Shown here piece by piece: positions 1-9,190 of a stretch of 52,660 bases of DNA (position 1 is the first letter of the stretch; the number at the start of each line of letters is the position of its first letter). Source of the DNA: Vibrio sp. Isolate34 (lineage in GTDB: Bacteria > Pseudomonadota > Gammaproteobacteria > Enterobacterales > Vibrionaceae); assembly GCF_022397915.1 (NCBI RefSeq), contig NZ_JAKEUO010000005.1, positions 1,333 through 53,992 on the forward strand, written 5' to 3'. A model generated the notes under the pieces. The model saw only the letters and a list, made by a program, of their open reading frames with translations. It was not told the DNA's origin and searched no databases. The translations under genes and the position numbers were made by a program.

Positions 1-1
1 G

Positions 2-313
2 ACCACTTATATACTCGGCTCACAACTCAAAGAGCTTTGGTATTGTGAATCAGAAGCACATGCTAAGGGGCTCTGGGAGGTATGGTGGGCACAAGTGCAA
101 GAGAGTGGAATTAAGCCATTGAAAGAGTTCGCACGAAAACTGAGGCCTTATCTTCACGGCATTATTGCATCGGCAAGTTACCCGTTAAACACCTGCACAC
201 TAGAAGGGATAAACAACAAGATAAAGCTAATCAAGCGAATGGGGTATGGGTATCGAGATACAGATTACTTCTTCTTGAAGATAAAAGCGGCTTTCCCCGG
301 AAAGCCGCGATGA
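2..313 (+). CDS. ISL3-family transposase, C-terminal part (cut by window edge)
   Basis: An open frame runs from the window edge to TGA at 311-313. The visible ~103 residues match the C-terminal end of ISL3-family DDE transposases: the stretch around TCTLEGINNKIKLIKRMGYGYRD and the closing YFFLKIKAAFPG are typical of that family. The N-terminal DNA-binding region and most of the catalytic domain lie outside the window, so it cannot be said whether the copy is intact. The final codons also encode a perfect 10-bp hairpin (287-308). Family assignment is from recognition. Confidence 0.85.
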   Translation, partial: TTYILGSQLKELWYCESEAHAKGLWEVWWAQVQESGIKPLKEFARKLRPYLHGIIASASYPLNTCTLEGINNKIKLIKRMGYGYRDTDYFFLKIKAAFPGKPR

Positions 314-322
314 ACCTTTTTT
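287..322 (+). terminator. Terminator-like hairpin overlapping the transposase stop
   Basis: A perfect inverted repeat GCGGCTTTCC / GGAAAGCCGC with a CC loop spans 287-308. A run of seven T follows at 316-322, after an 8-nt gap that holds the TGA stop codon. The hairpin is part of the coding sequence. It looks like the IS's own terminator, although the gap before the T-run is longer than usual. Confidence 0.6.
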
Positions 323-415
323 ATTGCTTAGCGTTCATTGTTAACGAACAGAGAGCCGACAAATTAAGACTTGCCGACTCAATTTGCTCTGTATGAGTTT
401 AAAGATTCAATAGGT

Positions 416-1267
416 TTACTGAGGCTGAGCCGAAGAAACCTCACCGTCATCTTCAACTAAGCTGGAAGCTTCTGGAATAAGCGGCTCTTCAACAATGTCA
501 TTGCTTGTATCAAGCCAATCACGCAGGCTTTGCCAAACCAACCCCATGGTTTCGTGCCAGTAACGCTCAGTCTGCTCAAGGTAAAGAGCTTTTGGCATGT
601 ACTTGTCCCAAGGCTCAACAATACCTTCTTGTGCAAGGTAGTTGGTCGGTGCAGGCAATGGTTTCATGCCAGCAGCATGGAACTCATTCAGCGCACGAGT
701 CATGTGGCTCGCAGATGTCACCAACACCATCTTTTTGTTTTTAACAAACGCGGCAGCTTGGCGAGCTTCTTCCCAAGTGTCTTTTGCTGTTTCAAGCAGA
801 ATGATTTCGGGCTTTGCAACACCAAGGGCTAGCGCGACCTTAGCCATCATTCTTGCGTTACTCACTTCAGTGCCAGCGCCGTAGCCTGACAAGATAAGCT
901 TGGCACCAGGGTAAAGACGCAGAATACGAATCCCTTCACTCAAACGCATCAGGCCTGTGCGGCTAAGCTCTGATGTCGGCGGTATTTGGTCGTCTACGAC
1001 ATGACCACTTCCAAGCACCATCACGTAATCGACGGTTTCATCGACAGGTAAAAAAGCTGTGTGTTGCCTTTCCATTGGCATTAAAAGTTGACTAGAAGCT
1101 GGCTGGAAAGCGATTAGGAAAATACCACAGAGGGCTGAAAGGGTAATTAGGCAACCAGTCTTCCTTTTGGTAGTAAACATCACTAGGGCTAAGCCCAGAA
1201 AAGCGAGAATTAACATTGCTGGCAGTGGCATCAATAGTGAAGACACTACTTTTTTCAGCTCAAACAT
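416..1267 (-). CDS. elyC: DUF218/YdcF-family envelope biogenesis factor ElyC
   Basis: This is a 283-residue membrane protein of the ElyC/SanA/YdcF (DUF218) group; E. coli ElyC (YcbC) supports peptidoglycan synthesis and envelope integrity. The start was set at residue 34 of the longer frame (MFELKKVVSSLLMPLP), which matches the E. coli N-terminus. Two hydrophobic helices occupy about residues 10-60. The DUF218 domain then begins with VMVLGSGHVVDD and contains LSGYGAGTEVSNA and VTSASHMTRA. It is divergent from cmoM, as ycbC is from smtA in enterobacteria. A Pro/Glu-rich acidic tail ends the protein. Function is inferred from the family. Confidence 0.88.
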   Translation of the reverse strand: MFELKKVVSSLLMPLPAMLILAFLGLALVMFTTKRKTGCLITLSALCGIFLIAFQPASSQLLMPMERQHTAFLPVDETVDYVMVLGSGHVVDDQIPPTSELSRTGLMRLSEGIRILRLYPGAKLILSGYGAGTEVSNARMMAKVALALGVAKPEIILLETAKDTWEEARQAAAFVKNKKMVLVTSASHMTRALNEFHAAGMKPLPAPTNYLAQEGIVEPWDKYMPKALYLEQTERYWHETMGLVWQSLRDWLDTSNDIVEEPLIPEASSLVEDDGEVSSAQPQ

Positions 1268-1382
1268 ATCCGAATAGTCCGAAAAAACATCACTTAGTGG
1301 TAAAAAGAGACATCGCCTCTTTATTCCTGAAATTCCTGTGACAGAATAGCAGGCACGATAGGACATAATAACTCAAGTAGCC

Positions 1383-2168
1383 GTGACTGAAGACCGTAAT
1401 TTCGACGATATTGCCCACAAATTTGCAAAAAATATTTACGGCTCTGACAAAGGAGAGATCCGTCAGATCATCGTATGGGAAGATTTAGAACAAGCTTTGA
1501 GCAAATTTGAGCATTCAGCGTCACCGCTGCATGTGCTTGATGCAGGAGGTGGTCTTGCACAGATGTCGCAGAAAATCGCCGCGCTTGGACATCAGGTTTC
1601 TTTGTGCGACCTCTCTTCTGAGATGCTTAAGCTTGCAGAAGAAAGTATCAACGAAGCGGGTTTGTTAGAGCAGTATCGATTTATCCATTCTCCAGTGCAA
1701 AAAGTGTCAGAACACCTCGATGAAAAAGTCGATGTTGTGATGTTTCATGCCGTAATGGAATGGCTGGCTGACCCGAAAGAGGCGCTTGATTTATTGCTTG
1801 AACAAGTTAAACCGGGTGGCGTTGCCTCGATAATGTTTTACAACCACCACGGATTAGTCCTGAAAAATGTGATTTGTGGCAACATTCCTCATGTATTGAA
1901 TGGGATGCCACATCGAAAACGGTTTAAGCTGCAACCACAAAAAGGCTTGAAGCCAGAAGAGGTTTATCAATGGATAGAAGACGCTGGTCTAGAAATCTGT
2001 GGTAAATCAGGCATTCGCTCGTTCAGTGACTACATAGGTAATATGGAGTACATGGGCGATTACCAATTTGAAGATGTATTGGAACTAGAAAAACAGCTAT
2101 GTCGCCAAGAGCCATATCTGTCGCTAGGCCGTTATATTCACGTTTGGGCTCAAAAACCTGCGCAATAA
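1383..2168 (+). CDS. cmoM: tRNA 5-carboxymethoxyuridine methyltransferase CmoM (SmtA)
   Basis: This is a 261-residue SAM-dependent methyltransferase starting at GTG. The N-terminus EDRNFDDIAHKFAKNIYGS is nearly that of E. coli CmoM/SmtA. The SAM-binding motif I is VLDAGGGLAQMS at about residues 49-60, with an acidic post-motif LCDLS. CmoM methylates cmo5U34 in certain tRNAs to mcmo5U, downstream of CmoA and CmoB, which are also encoded in this window (17.1-18.9 kb). It lies 125 bp upstream of mukF, the enterobacterial smtA-mukFEB order, so it may be co-transcribed. There is no strong Shine-Dalgarno before the GTG. Confidence 0.93.
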   Translation: MTEDRNFDDIAHKFAKNIYGSDKGEIRQIIVWEDLEQALSKFEHSASPLHVLDAGGGLAQMSQKIAALGHQVSLCDLSSEMLKLAEESINEAGLLEQYRFIHSPVQKVSEHLDEKVDVVMFHAVMEWLADPKEALDLLLEQVKPGGVASIMFYNHHGLVLKNVICGNIPHVLNGMPHRKRFKLQPQKGLKPEEVYQWIEDAGLEICGKSGIRSFSDYIGNMEYMGDYQFEDVLELEKQLCRQEPYLSLGRYIHVWAQKPAQ

Positions 2169-2243
2169 CAGCGGTGAATGTGGTAAAAGAAGCCACAACA
2201 TGCGCTATGCAATCGTAAGAAGCCCGCGTCATAAAGAAATAGG

Positions 2244-2271
2244 CGTCATATCTAACATGTTCGATATGACG
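2244..2271. promoter_or_regulatory. 9-bp perfect inverted repeat upstream of mukF
   Basis: CGTCATATC (2244-2252) and GATATGACG (2263-2271) are exact inverted complements around a 10-nt loop, 22 bp before the mukF start. No T-run follows, so it is not a classical terminator. It could be an operator or an mRNA hairpin that sets mukFEB expression relative to cmoM. Confidence 0.45.
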
Positions 2272-2293
2272 AAGAACAGTAACAGGAACCACA

Positions 2294-3631
2294 ATGAGTG
2301 AAATGACTCAAACTGCCGAAGAGCAGCCAATTGATGAGTTGGTGGGCTGGGTCAAGCAGCATGATTTTTCATTAAACTTGCCGCCAGAGCGCTTAGCATT
2401 TTTGATTGCTATCGCAGTACTAAGCAATGAAAGGTTCGATGAAGAGTTGGGCGAAGGTGAACTGCACGATGCATTTACCATCGTCACTCGACTGTTTGAA
2501 GATACTGGCGAAGCGTCTGCGTTTCGTGCCAACAACGCCATCAATGAGTTGGTTAAACAGAAGCTGATTAGCCGCTTTACCAGCGAAATCACAGATGGTG
2601 CGAGCATTTACCGTTTGTCGCCATTAGCGATTGGTATCTCGGATTATTACTTACGTCACCGTCAGTTCTCAAAATTAAAATTGTCTATCCAACTTTCTAT
2701 GGTTGCGGACGAGATGGCTAAAGCCATTGAAGCAGCGCAGAAGGGCGGAACTCCAGGACATTGGAGAAAGAACGTTTACGGCGTGCTCAAGTATTCTGTT
2801 GGTGAAATTTTCGATCAGATCGATCTTAACCAACGTGTGATGGATGAGCAGCAGCAAACCGTTAAGCAGCAAATTGCCGACCTTTTAAACAAAGATTGGC
2901 GAGAAGCGATCAACAACTGTGAAACCTTGCTATCAGAAACCTCGTCCACGCTAAAAGAATTGCAAGACACCTTGCAAGCGGCGGGTGATGAACTGCAAAC
3001 ACAGATCCTCGATATTCAAGAAATTGTTTACGGTGACGATGAACTCGAGTTCGTTGGCGAAACCCTATTCGGCTTGCAGATGAAGCTCGATCGAATTACT
3101 AGTTGGGGTCAGCAAGCGATCGATTTGTGGATCGGCTACGACCGCCACGTTCACAAGTTTATCCGTACCGCGATTGATATGGATAAAAACCGTGCCTTTA
3201 GCCAACGCTTGCGTCAGTCGGTTACCGACTACTTTGATGCGCCTTGGTTATTGACCTACGCCGATGCTGAGAAGCTCACCGATTTGCGTGATGAAGCCTT
3301 GGTACTTCGTGATGACGAAGTAATGGGTCAAGCTCCAATCGACGTAGAATACGAAGAATTTGAGCAAGTGAATGATCTGCTTTCAGACCGAATTGCAGAG
3401 ATGTTAAAAGCTCACAAACAGCAAGGTGCGCCAATTGATCTTGGCCTTGTGCTACGCGATTACCTCGCTGCACACCCTCGCACACACCATTTTGATTTAG
3501 CCAGAATTGTTGTCGACCAAGCTGTGCGCTTAGGTTACTCAGAGTCTGACTATCAGGCGATTCAGCCAGATTGGCAGGCAATCAACGATTTCGGTGCAAA
3601 GGTACAAGCAAATGTCATTAACAAGTACTGA
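2294..3631 (+). CDS. mukF: Chromosome partition protein MukF (kleisin)
   Basis: This is a 445-residue kleisin of the MukBEF condensin, close to the 440 residues of E. coli MukF. The N-terminal winged-helix dimerisation region includes [19 protein letters not shown] at about 16-34. A long helical middle region follows, and a C-terminal winged helix binds the MukB head. It acts with MukE and MukB in chromosome organisation in the cytoplasm. An AGGA Shine-Dalgarno precedes the ATG. Its last codons overlap the mukE start by 20 nt, which suggests translational coupling. Confidence 0.97.
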   Translation: MSEMTQTAEEQPIDELVGWVKQHDFSLNLPPERLAFLIAIAVLSNERFDEELGEGELHDAFTIVTRLFEDTGEASAFRANNAINELVKQKLISRFTSEITDGASIYRLSPLAIGISDYYLRHRQFSKLKLSIQLSMVADEMAKAIEAAQKGGTPGHWRKNVYGVLKYSVGEIFDQIDLNQRVMDEQQQTVKQQIADLLNKDWREAINNCETLLSETSSTLKELQDTLQAAGDELQTQILDIQEIVYGDDELEFVGETLFGLQMKLDRITSWGQQAIDLWIGYDRHVHKFIRTAIDMDKNRAFSQRLRQSVTDYFDAPWLLTYADAEKLTDLRDEALVLRDDEVMGQAPIDVEYEEFEQVNDLLSDRIAEMLKAHKQQGAPIDLGLVLRDYLAAHPRTHHFDLARIVVDQAVRLGYSESDYQAIQPDWQAINDFGAKVQANVINKY

Positions 3632-4406
3632 TGATTACATGCCAGAGAAACTGGTAAAAGCGATAGCGAACCCATTGTTCCCTGCGCTAGACAGCATGCT
3701 GCGTTCAGGTAAGCATATTTCAACAGAAGACTTAGATAACCACGCGTTACTTTCTGATTTTGAAGTTGAGCTTCAGCATTTCTACCAACGTTACAATACC
3801 GAGCTTGTGAAAGCGCCAGAAGGCTTCTTTTACCTGCGTCCGCGTTCTACGTCGCTAATCGGTCGTAGTGTTTTGTCTGAGCTGGACATGCTTGTTGGTA
3901 AGGTATTGTGTTTCTTATACCTAAGCCCAGAGCGCCTTGCTCACGAAGGTATCTTCACTAACCAAGAGCTGTTTGATGAGTTGATGTCGTTAGCGGATGA
4001 GAAAAAACTCATGAAGCTAGCAACCAACCGTGCGTCGGGTTCTGACTTAGACAAAGAGAAACTGTTTGAAAAAGTGCGTACTTCTCTACGTCGCTTGCGC
4101 CGTATCGGCATGTTGATTGCTATTGGCGAAACGGGCAAGTTCCGTATCAGCGAAGCGGTATTCCGTTTTGGTGCGGACGTACGTGTTGGCGATGACATGA
4201 AAGAAGCTCAACTGCGTCTTATCCGTGATGGTGAGGCTGTGGTGCATACTCAAGAACCTAACCAAGGCAGCTTGTTGAATGAAGAGAAATCTGAAGCTGC
4301 ATCAGATGTAGATGAAAACGGTCAACAAGATATTTTTAACGATCAAGCTGACTTTGACCTTGAGTCAAACGATGGCGAACAAACAAAAGTAGAAGGTGAA
4401 GCATGA
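3612..4406 (+). CDS. mukE: Chromosome partition protein MukE
   Basis: This is a 264-residue MukE, the winged-helix KITE-type partner of MukF. The start was chosen at [15 protein letters not shown] because E. coli MukE begins with a short leader before MPVKL; an ATG 18 nt upstream in frame would add six residues. The hallmark segments [21 protein letters not shown] and [12 protein letters not shown] are present. The tail after residue 200 is acidic and low-complexity, and more divergent than the rest. The gene overlaps mukF by 20 nt and mukB by 4 nt (ATGA), a tightly coupled operon. Confidence 0.96.
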   Translation: MSLTSTDDYMPEKLVKAIANPLFPALDSMLRSGKHISTEDLDNHALLSDFEVELQHFYQRYNTELVKAPEGFFYLRPRSTSLIGRSVLSELDMLVGKVLCFLYLSPERLAHEGIFTNQELFDELMSLADEKKLMKLATNRASGSDLDKEKLFEKVRTSLRRLRRIGMLIAIGETGKFRISEAVFRFGADVRVGDDMKEAQLRLIRDGEAVVHTQEPNQGSLLNEEKSEAASDVDENGQQDIFNDQADFDLESNDGEQTKVEGEA

Positions 4407-7400
4407 TTGAAAGAGGTAAGTATCAATCATTAACTATGGTCAACTGGAACGGCTTCTTCGCGCGTACTTTTGATATTGATGGGTTGGTTACAACGCTTTC
4501 TGGCGGTAACGGTGCAGGTAAGTCGACCACAATGGCGGCATTCATTACAGCACTTATCCCTGACCAAAGCCTTCTGCATTTCCGTAATACTACAGAAGCG
4601 GGTAGCTCACAGTCATCTCGTGATAAAGGCCTTTACGGTAAGCTTCAGCCGGGCGCATGTTATGCTGCGCTAGACGTGGTGAACTCTCGTAACCAACGCC
4701 TACTGTTTGCAGTAAAACTGCAGCAAGTTGCTGGTCGTGACAAGAAAGTAGACATCAAGCCGTTCGTTATCCAAGGCCTTCCTAGCCATGTGAAACCAAC
4801 TGACGTGCTTATCCAGAACGTTTCAGACAGCCACGCACGTGTATGCCAGCTAAATGATGTGAAAGCCGCAGTTACACAATATGAAGGCGCACATTTTAAA
4901 GCGTTCTCTTCGATTGTGGATTACCACTCACAGATGTTCGAATACGGTGTGGTACCGAAGAAACTGCGTAACAGCAGCGACCGTTCTAAGTTCTACCGTC
5001 TGATTGAGGCATCACTTTACGGTGGTATCTCAAGTGCGATTACACGTTCTCTGCGTGATTACCTTCTGCCGCAAAATGGTGGTGTGAAGAAAGCATTCCA
5101 AGATATGGAATCGGCACTGCGTGAGAACCGCATGACGTTAGAAGCGATCAAGACAACTCAGTCGGATCGTGACTTGTTCAAGCATTTGATCACTGAATCG
5201 ACCAACTACGTGGCAGCAGACTACATGCGCCATGCAAACGATCGTCGTAATAAGCTTGATCAAACCATGAAGTTCCGTGGTGAGCTGTTTGGTTCGCGTG
5301 AAACTTTACTTGAGCAAAATAACCTGTTGAATCGAGTTCAAGAAGAACTTGAGTTGCTGGTGGATCAAGAATCGTCTCTAGAGCAAGACTACCAAGCGGC
5401 ATCGGATCATCTTCAATTGGTTCAAACTGCACTTCGTCAACAAGAAAAAATTGCTCGCTACAGCGAAGATCTAGAAGAGCTTAATGAGCGTCTAGAAGAG
5501 CAGATGATGGTGGTTGAGGAAGCTCAAGAGCGAGTACTTCTTGCTGAAGAGCAGGCAACCATTACTGAAGAAGAAGTGGATAGCCTAAAAACTCAGCTTG
5601 CTGATTACCAACAAGCGTTGGATGTTCAGCAGACTCGCGCACTTCAATACCAGCAAGCGGTTCAAGCATTAGAGAAAACCAAGCAGTTACTAGGTGATGA
5701 ATCTATTACGGCAGAAAGCGCGTTAACCTTGGTTTCTGAGTTAAAAGCACAAGAAGAGTCAAGCACACAAAAGCTACTGTCTACTAAGCACAAGCTAGAC
5801 ATGTCTTCAGCAGCTTCTGCACAGTTCGATAAAGCGCTGTCTTTGGTTAAGAGCATTGTTGGTGATGTTGAACGTAAAGAAGCGTCTCACAGCGCTAAAC
5901 AAGCTCTAGAAAAAGGTCGTAACGCAAGACACGTTGTTGAGAACGAACAGCAATGGCGTGCTCAGCATCGCGACATGGCTCGTGATGTGGCGCAGCAGCG
6001 TCAAGCAAAAGAGCTGGCGACTGAATACCAAAAGCAACACAACATTTCACTGACTGACGAAGCGGTTTTCGAAGAAGAACGCGAACGTCATGCCATGCAA
6101 ATCGAAACGCTTGAGTATGCTCAAGAAGAACTGCGTGAAGCCAAGAGTGAGCAACGTCGTGTTCAGCAAAACCACGATCAAGAGATTCAAAAGCTTGAAT
6201 CCATTGCTCCTGCTTGGATCACAGCAAACGATGCGCTTGAATCGTTAAGAGATCAAACCGAAGCTGAGCTAGAAGATAGCCAAGCGGTGATGACGCAAAT
6301 GCAACAAGTGCTTGAAGATGAAAAGTCTCAAGCGGTGGCTAAAGATCAACTGGCAACTCGCCGAGCTGAACTTGAGCAAGAAATTGAACGTCTAGCATCA
6401 CCAGGTGGCTCTAACGATCCTCGCTTGAAAGGCTTAGCGGACACCCTTGGTGGCGTGCTGCTTTCAGAGATCTACGACGACATCACAATTGGCGATGCGC
6501 CATATTTCAGTGCGATGTACGGCCCAGCTCGTCATGCGATTGTGGTTTCGGATCTTGATGGCATCAAAGAGAAACTGGTTGATCTTGATGATTGTCCTGA
6601 AGACCTTTACATCCTTGAAGGTGATGTTGACGCGTTTGATGACAGCTCGTTCAATGCCGATGAATTAGAAGGCGCGGTGTGTGTTCAACTGAACGATCGC
6701 CAAATGCGTTACTCTCGTTTCCCTGAGATCCCACTGTTTGGTCGTGCGGCTCGTGAGCAGCGTTTAGAGAAACTGCGAGAAGAGCGCGATGTGGTTGTTG
6801 AGAATCACGCGAAAGCTGCGTTTGACTCTCAAAAACTGAACCGTCTATACCAAGCATTCAACAGCTTTGTAGCGAAACATCTGCACGTTGCGTTTAACGC
6901 AGATCCAGAGCAAGCACTTGCAGTCGTTCGTGAGAAACGTAACCAAGTAGTACGTTCACTGGCTGAGCTGGATTCGAAAGAGCAACAGCAACGTAGCCAG
7001 CTTCAACAAAGCAAACAGGCGATTGCTGCGCTTGATAAGTTAGCGCCTATGGTTCGTATTCTAGAAGACGAAACATTAGCTGAGCGTTTGACTGAACTAG
7101 AAGTACAACTAGAACGTCTGAGTGAAGCTAAGTCTTACCTGAACACTCATGGCAAAGCGCTTGCGTCATTAGAGCAAATCGTTTCTGCACTAGACGCTGA
7201 CCCAGAGCAATTTGAAGCTTTGGAAGCTGAGTACCGCCAGGCGGACAACGCGCTACAAACGCTAAAAGGCAAAGTATTCGCACTGTCTGATCTGATTGAG
7301 CGTCGTCACTACTTTGCTTACGCAGACTCAGTTGACCTGCTTAACAAGAGCAGTGAATTGAGTGAGCAACTGAAAGCGAAACTGGTTCAAGCAGAACAAG

Positions 7401-8863
7401 CTCGAGCGAAAGGCCGCGATGGCTTGAAGCAAGCTCGCGAACAGATGAACCAGTACAACCAAGTATTGGCAGCACTGAAGAGCTCGCATCAAGCGAAGCA
7501 AGAGACTGTTCAAGAGTTCAAACAAGAGCTTCAAGAGTTCGGTGTTAACGCTGATGAAGGCGCTGAAGAACGCGCTGTACGTCGTCGTGACGAGCTTCAA
7601 GAGCGTCTGCACACGTCTCGCAGTCGTAAGAGCGAATACGAGCGCACGATTACCTCAACTGAACTTGAGATGAAAGCGCTGGCTAAGCGTCTTAAGAAAG
7701 TACAGAAAGAGTACACAGAGCTTCGTACCTTTGTGGTTGCAGCAAAAGCAGGTTGGTGTTCAGTACTTCGTCTAGCTCGTGAGAATGACGTTGAACGTCG
7801 TCTACACAAGCGTGAACTTGCTTACCTAACGGCTGGTGAACTTCGCTCAATGTCGGATAAATCACTGGGTGCGCTACGTTTGGCTGTGGCTGACAATGAA
7901 GACCTACGTGATTCGCTGCGTCTATCGGAAGATAATGCACATCCAGAGCGTAAGGTTCTGTTCTACATTGCGGTTTACCAACACCTTCGTGAGCGTATTC
8001 GCCAAGACATCATTCATACGGATGATCCGGTTGAAGCAATCGAAGAGATGGAAGTTGAGCTAGCTCGATTAACAGAAGAACTGACCCAGCGTGAAAACCG
8101 CCTAGCGATCAGCTCTGAGTCGGTAGCAAGCATCATTAAGAAGACGATTCAGCGTGAGCAGAACCGTATTCGTATGCTGAACCAAGGCTTGTCGAACATT
8201 TACTTTGGTCAGGTTAAAGGCGTACGTCTGAACGTTAAGATCCGTGAAAGCCATGAAATCTTACTATCGGGCCTAGCGACTCAACAAGAGCAGCACAAAG
8301 ACTTGTTCGAGACGACTCGTTTCACCTTCTCTGAAGCAATGGCGAAGTTGTTCCAACGTGTGAACCCACATATCGACATGGGTCAACGTTCTCCTCAAGT
8401 TCTAGGTGAAGAGCTACTGGATTACCGTAACTACCTAGAGTTAAGTGTTGAAGTTAACCGTGGCTCTGATGGTTGGCTACAAGCGGAATCGGGCGCACTG
8501 TCTACCGGTGAGGCGATCGGTACTGGTCAATCTATCCTATTGATGGTTGTTCAGAGCTGGGAAGAAGAGTCTCGTCGACTTCGTAGCAAAGACATCGTTC
8601 CATGTCGCTTGTTGTTCCTTGATGAAGCAGCACGTCTGGATGCGAAGTCTATCTCTACGCTGTTTGAACTGTGTGACCGTCTAGGTATGCAGCTTCTGAT
8701 TGCAGCACCTGAGAACATCAGCCCAGAGAAAGGCACAACCTACAAACTGGTACGTAAGGTCTTCAAAGATCACGAACATGTACACGTTGTTGGCCTGCGA
8801 GGTTTTGCACAAAACAAACCTGCATCGCCAGTGCAAGAGCTGATTGAAGAAGCCGAGCAGTAA
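4403..8863 (+). CDS. mukB: Chromosome partition ATPase MukB (SMC-like)
   Basis: This is a 1486-residue SMC-type ATPase, full length for the family (E. coli 1486). Walker A is GGNGAGKST at residues 34-42. Two long Glu/Gln/Lys-rich coiled-coil arms flank a hinge at about residues 650-800, near [19 protein letters not shown]. The C-terminal head has the signature [12 protein letters not shown] at about 1370 and Walker [12 protein letters not shown] at about 1403-1413. With MukE and MukF it forms the MukBEF condensin. It starts in the ATGA overlap with mukE and is followed by a Rho-independent terminator. No defect is seen. Confidence 0.98.
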   Translation: MIERGKYQSLTMVNWNGFFARTFDIDGLVTTLSGGNGAGKSTTMAAFITALIPDQSLLHFRNTTEAGSSQSSRDKGLYGKLQPGACYAALDVVNSRNQRLLFAVKLQQVAGRDKKVDIKPFVIQGLPSHVKPTDVLIQNVSDSHARVCQLNDVKAAVTQYEGAHFKAFSSIVDYHSQMFEYGVVPKKLRNSSDRSKFYRLIEASLYGGISSAITRSLRDYLLPQNGGVKKAFQDMESALRENRMTLEAIKTTQSDRDLFKHLITESTNYVAADYMRHANDRRNKLDQTMKFRGELFGSRETLLEQNNLLNRVQEELELLVDQESSLEQDYQAASDHLQLVQTALRQQEKIARYSEDLEELNERLEEQMMVVEEAQERVLLAEEQATITEEEVDSLKTQLADYQQALDVQQTRALQYQQAVQALEKTKQLLGDESITAESALTLVSELKAQEESSTQKLLSTKHKLDMSSAASAQFDKALSLVKSIVGDVERKEASHSAKQALEKGRNARHVVENEQQWRAQHRDMARDVAQQRQAKELATEYQKQHNISLTDEAVFEEERERHAMQIETLEYAQEELREAKSEQRRVQQNHDQEIQKLESIAPAWITANDALESLRDQTEAELEDSQAVMTQMQQVLEDEKSQAVAKDQLATRRAELEQEIERLASPGGSNDPRLKGLADTLGGVLLSEIYDDITIGDAPYFSAMYGPARHAIVVSDLDGIKEKLVDLDDCPEDLYILEGDVDAFDDSSFNADELEGAVCVQLNDRQMRYSRFPEIPLFGRAAREQRLEKLREERDVVVENHAKAAFDSQKLNRLYQAFNSFVAKHLHVAFNADPEQALAVVREKRNQVVRSLAELDSKEQQQRSQLQQSKQAIAALDKLAPMVRILEDETLAERLTELEVQLERLSEAKSYLNTHGKALASLEQIVSALDADPEQFEALEAEYRQADNALQTLKGKVFALSDLIERRHYFAYADSVDLLNKSSELSEQLKAKLVQAEQARAKGRDGLKQAREQMNQYNQVLAALKSSHQAKQETVQEFKQELQEFGVNADEGAEERAVRRRDELQERLHTSRSRKSEYERTITSTELEMKALAKRLKKVQKEYTELRTFVVAAKAGWCSVLRLARENDVERRLHKRELAYLTAGELRSMSDKSLGALRLAVADNEDLRDSLRLSEDNAHPERKVLFYIAVYQHLRERIRQDIIHTDDPVEAIEEMEVELARLTEELTQRENRLAISSESVASIIKKTIQREQNRIRMLNQGLSNIYFGQVKGVRLNVKIRESHEILLSGLATQQEQHKDLFETTRFTFSEAMAKLFQRVNPHIDMGQRSPQVLGEELLDYRNYLELSVEVNRGSDGWLQAESGALSTGEAIGTGQSILLMVVQSWEEESRRLRSKDIVPCRLLFLDEAARLDAKSISTLFELCDRLGMQLLIAAPENISPEKGTTYKLVRKVFKDHEHVHVVGLRGFAQNKPASPVQELIEEAEQ

Positions 8864-9190
8864 GCTTTAAGCCGATTTATCGTATCAATTCAAAGCCCTT
8901 ATTCACTTTATATACAGTGGTAGGGGCTTTTTAATATCTGAAATCTAATCTCCCTGATTACACCAGCCTTCCTCAAATTGTCGTTATCTTCAAATTAACG
9001 TTTTTCACATACAGTTAAGACCACTCATACCTTATGGTTATTATCAATGGAATTTGTTTGAGGTCACACGCACAAAACCATAATTAATGTATGGTAATTA
9101 CATAGATTAAATAATATTAATAATATTGTATTACTTTATTTTTAATTATTGATAACTCGCAGTGTGCGAAAGGTAAAGGTAGGACAAGCT
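8864..9190. promoter_or_regulatory. Upstream region of the formate dehydrogenase gene
   Basis: This is a 327-bp AT-rich gap. After the mukB terminator it holds two near-identical 11-mers, TATGGTTATTA (9033-9043) and TATGGTAATTA (9090-9100). The second is the right arm of an inverted repeat ACCATA-N7-TATGGT (9077-9095). There is also a 7-bp inverted repeat AATATTA-A-TAATATT at 9113-9127. These are candidate operator sites for the fdh gene; the binding protein is unknown. No clear sigma70 promoter was identified. Confidence 0.4.
8892..8932 (+). terminator. Rho-independent terminator after mukB
   Basis: AAAGCCC at 8892 pairs with GGGGCTTT near 8923, with an imperfect inner CACT/AGTG extension. 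TTTTT follows. It ends the mukFEB transcript 29 bp after the stop. Confidence 0.75.

Larger units (their letters stand above)
1..357 (+). mobile_element. Right part of an ISL3-family insertion sequence
   Basis: This covers the transposase tail plus about 44 bp of downstream DNA. Read outward from the element, the sequence ending near 357 begins GGCTCTCTGTTCG, which resembles the GGCTCT-type terminal repeats of ISL3 elements. The exact end and the target duplication cannot be verified because the left end is outside the window. Confidence 0.5.

Noticed and set aside
9149..9190. Upstream extension of the formate dehydrogenase (14 residues)
   Set aside because: The added residues are outside the 2Fe-2S fold, and a GGTAGGA site fits ATG 9191.
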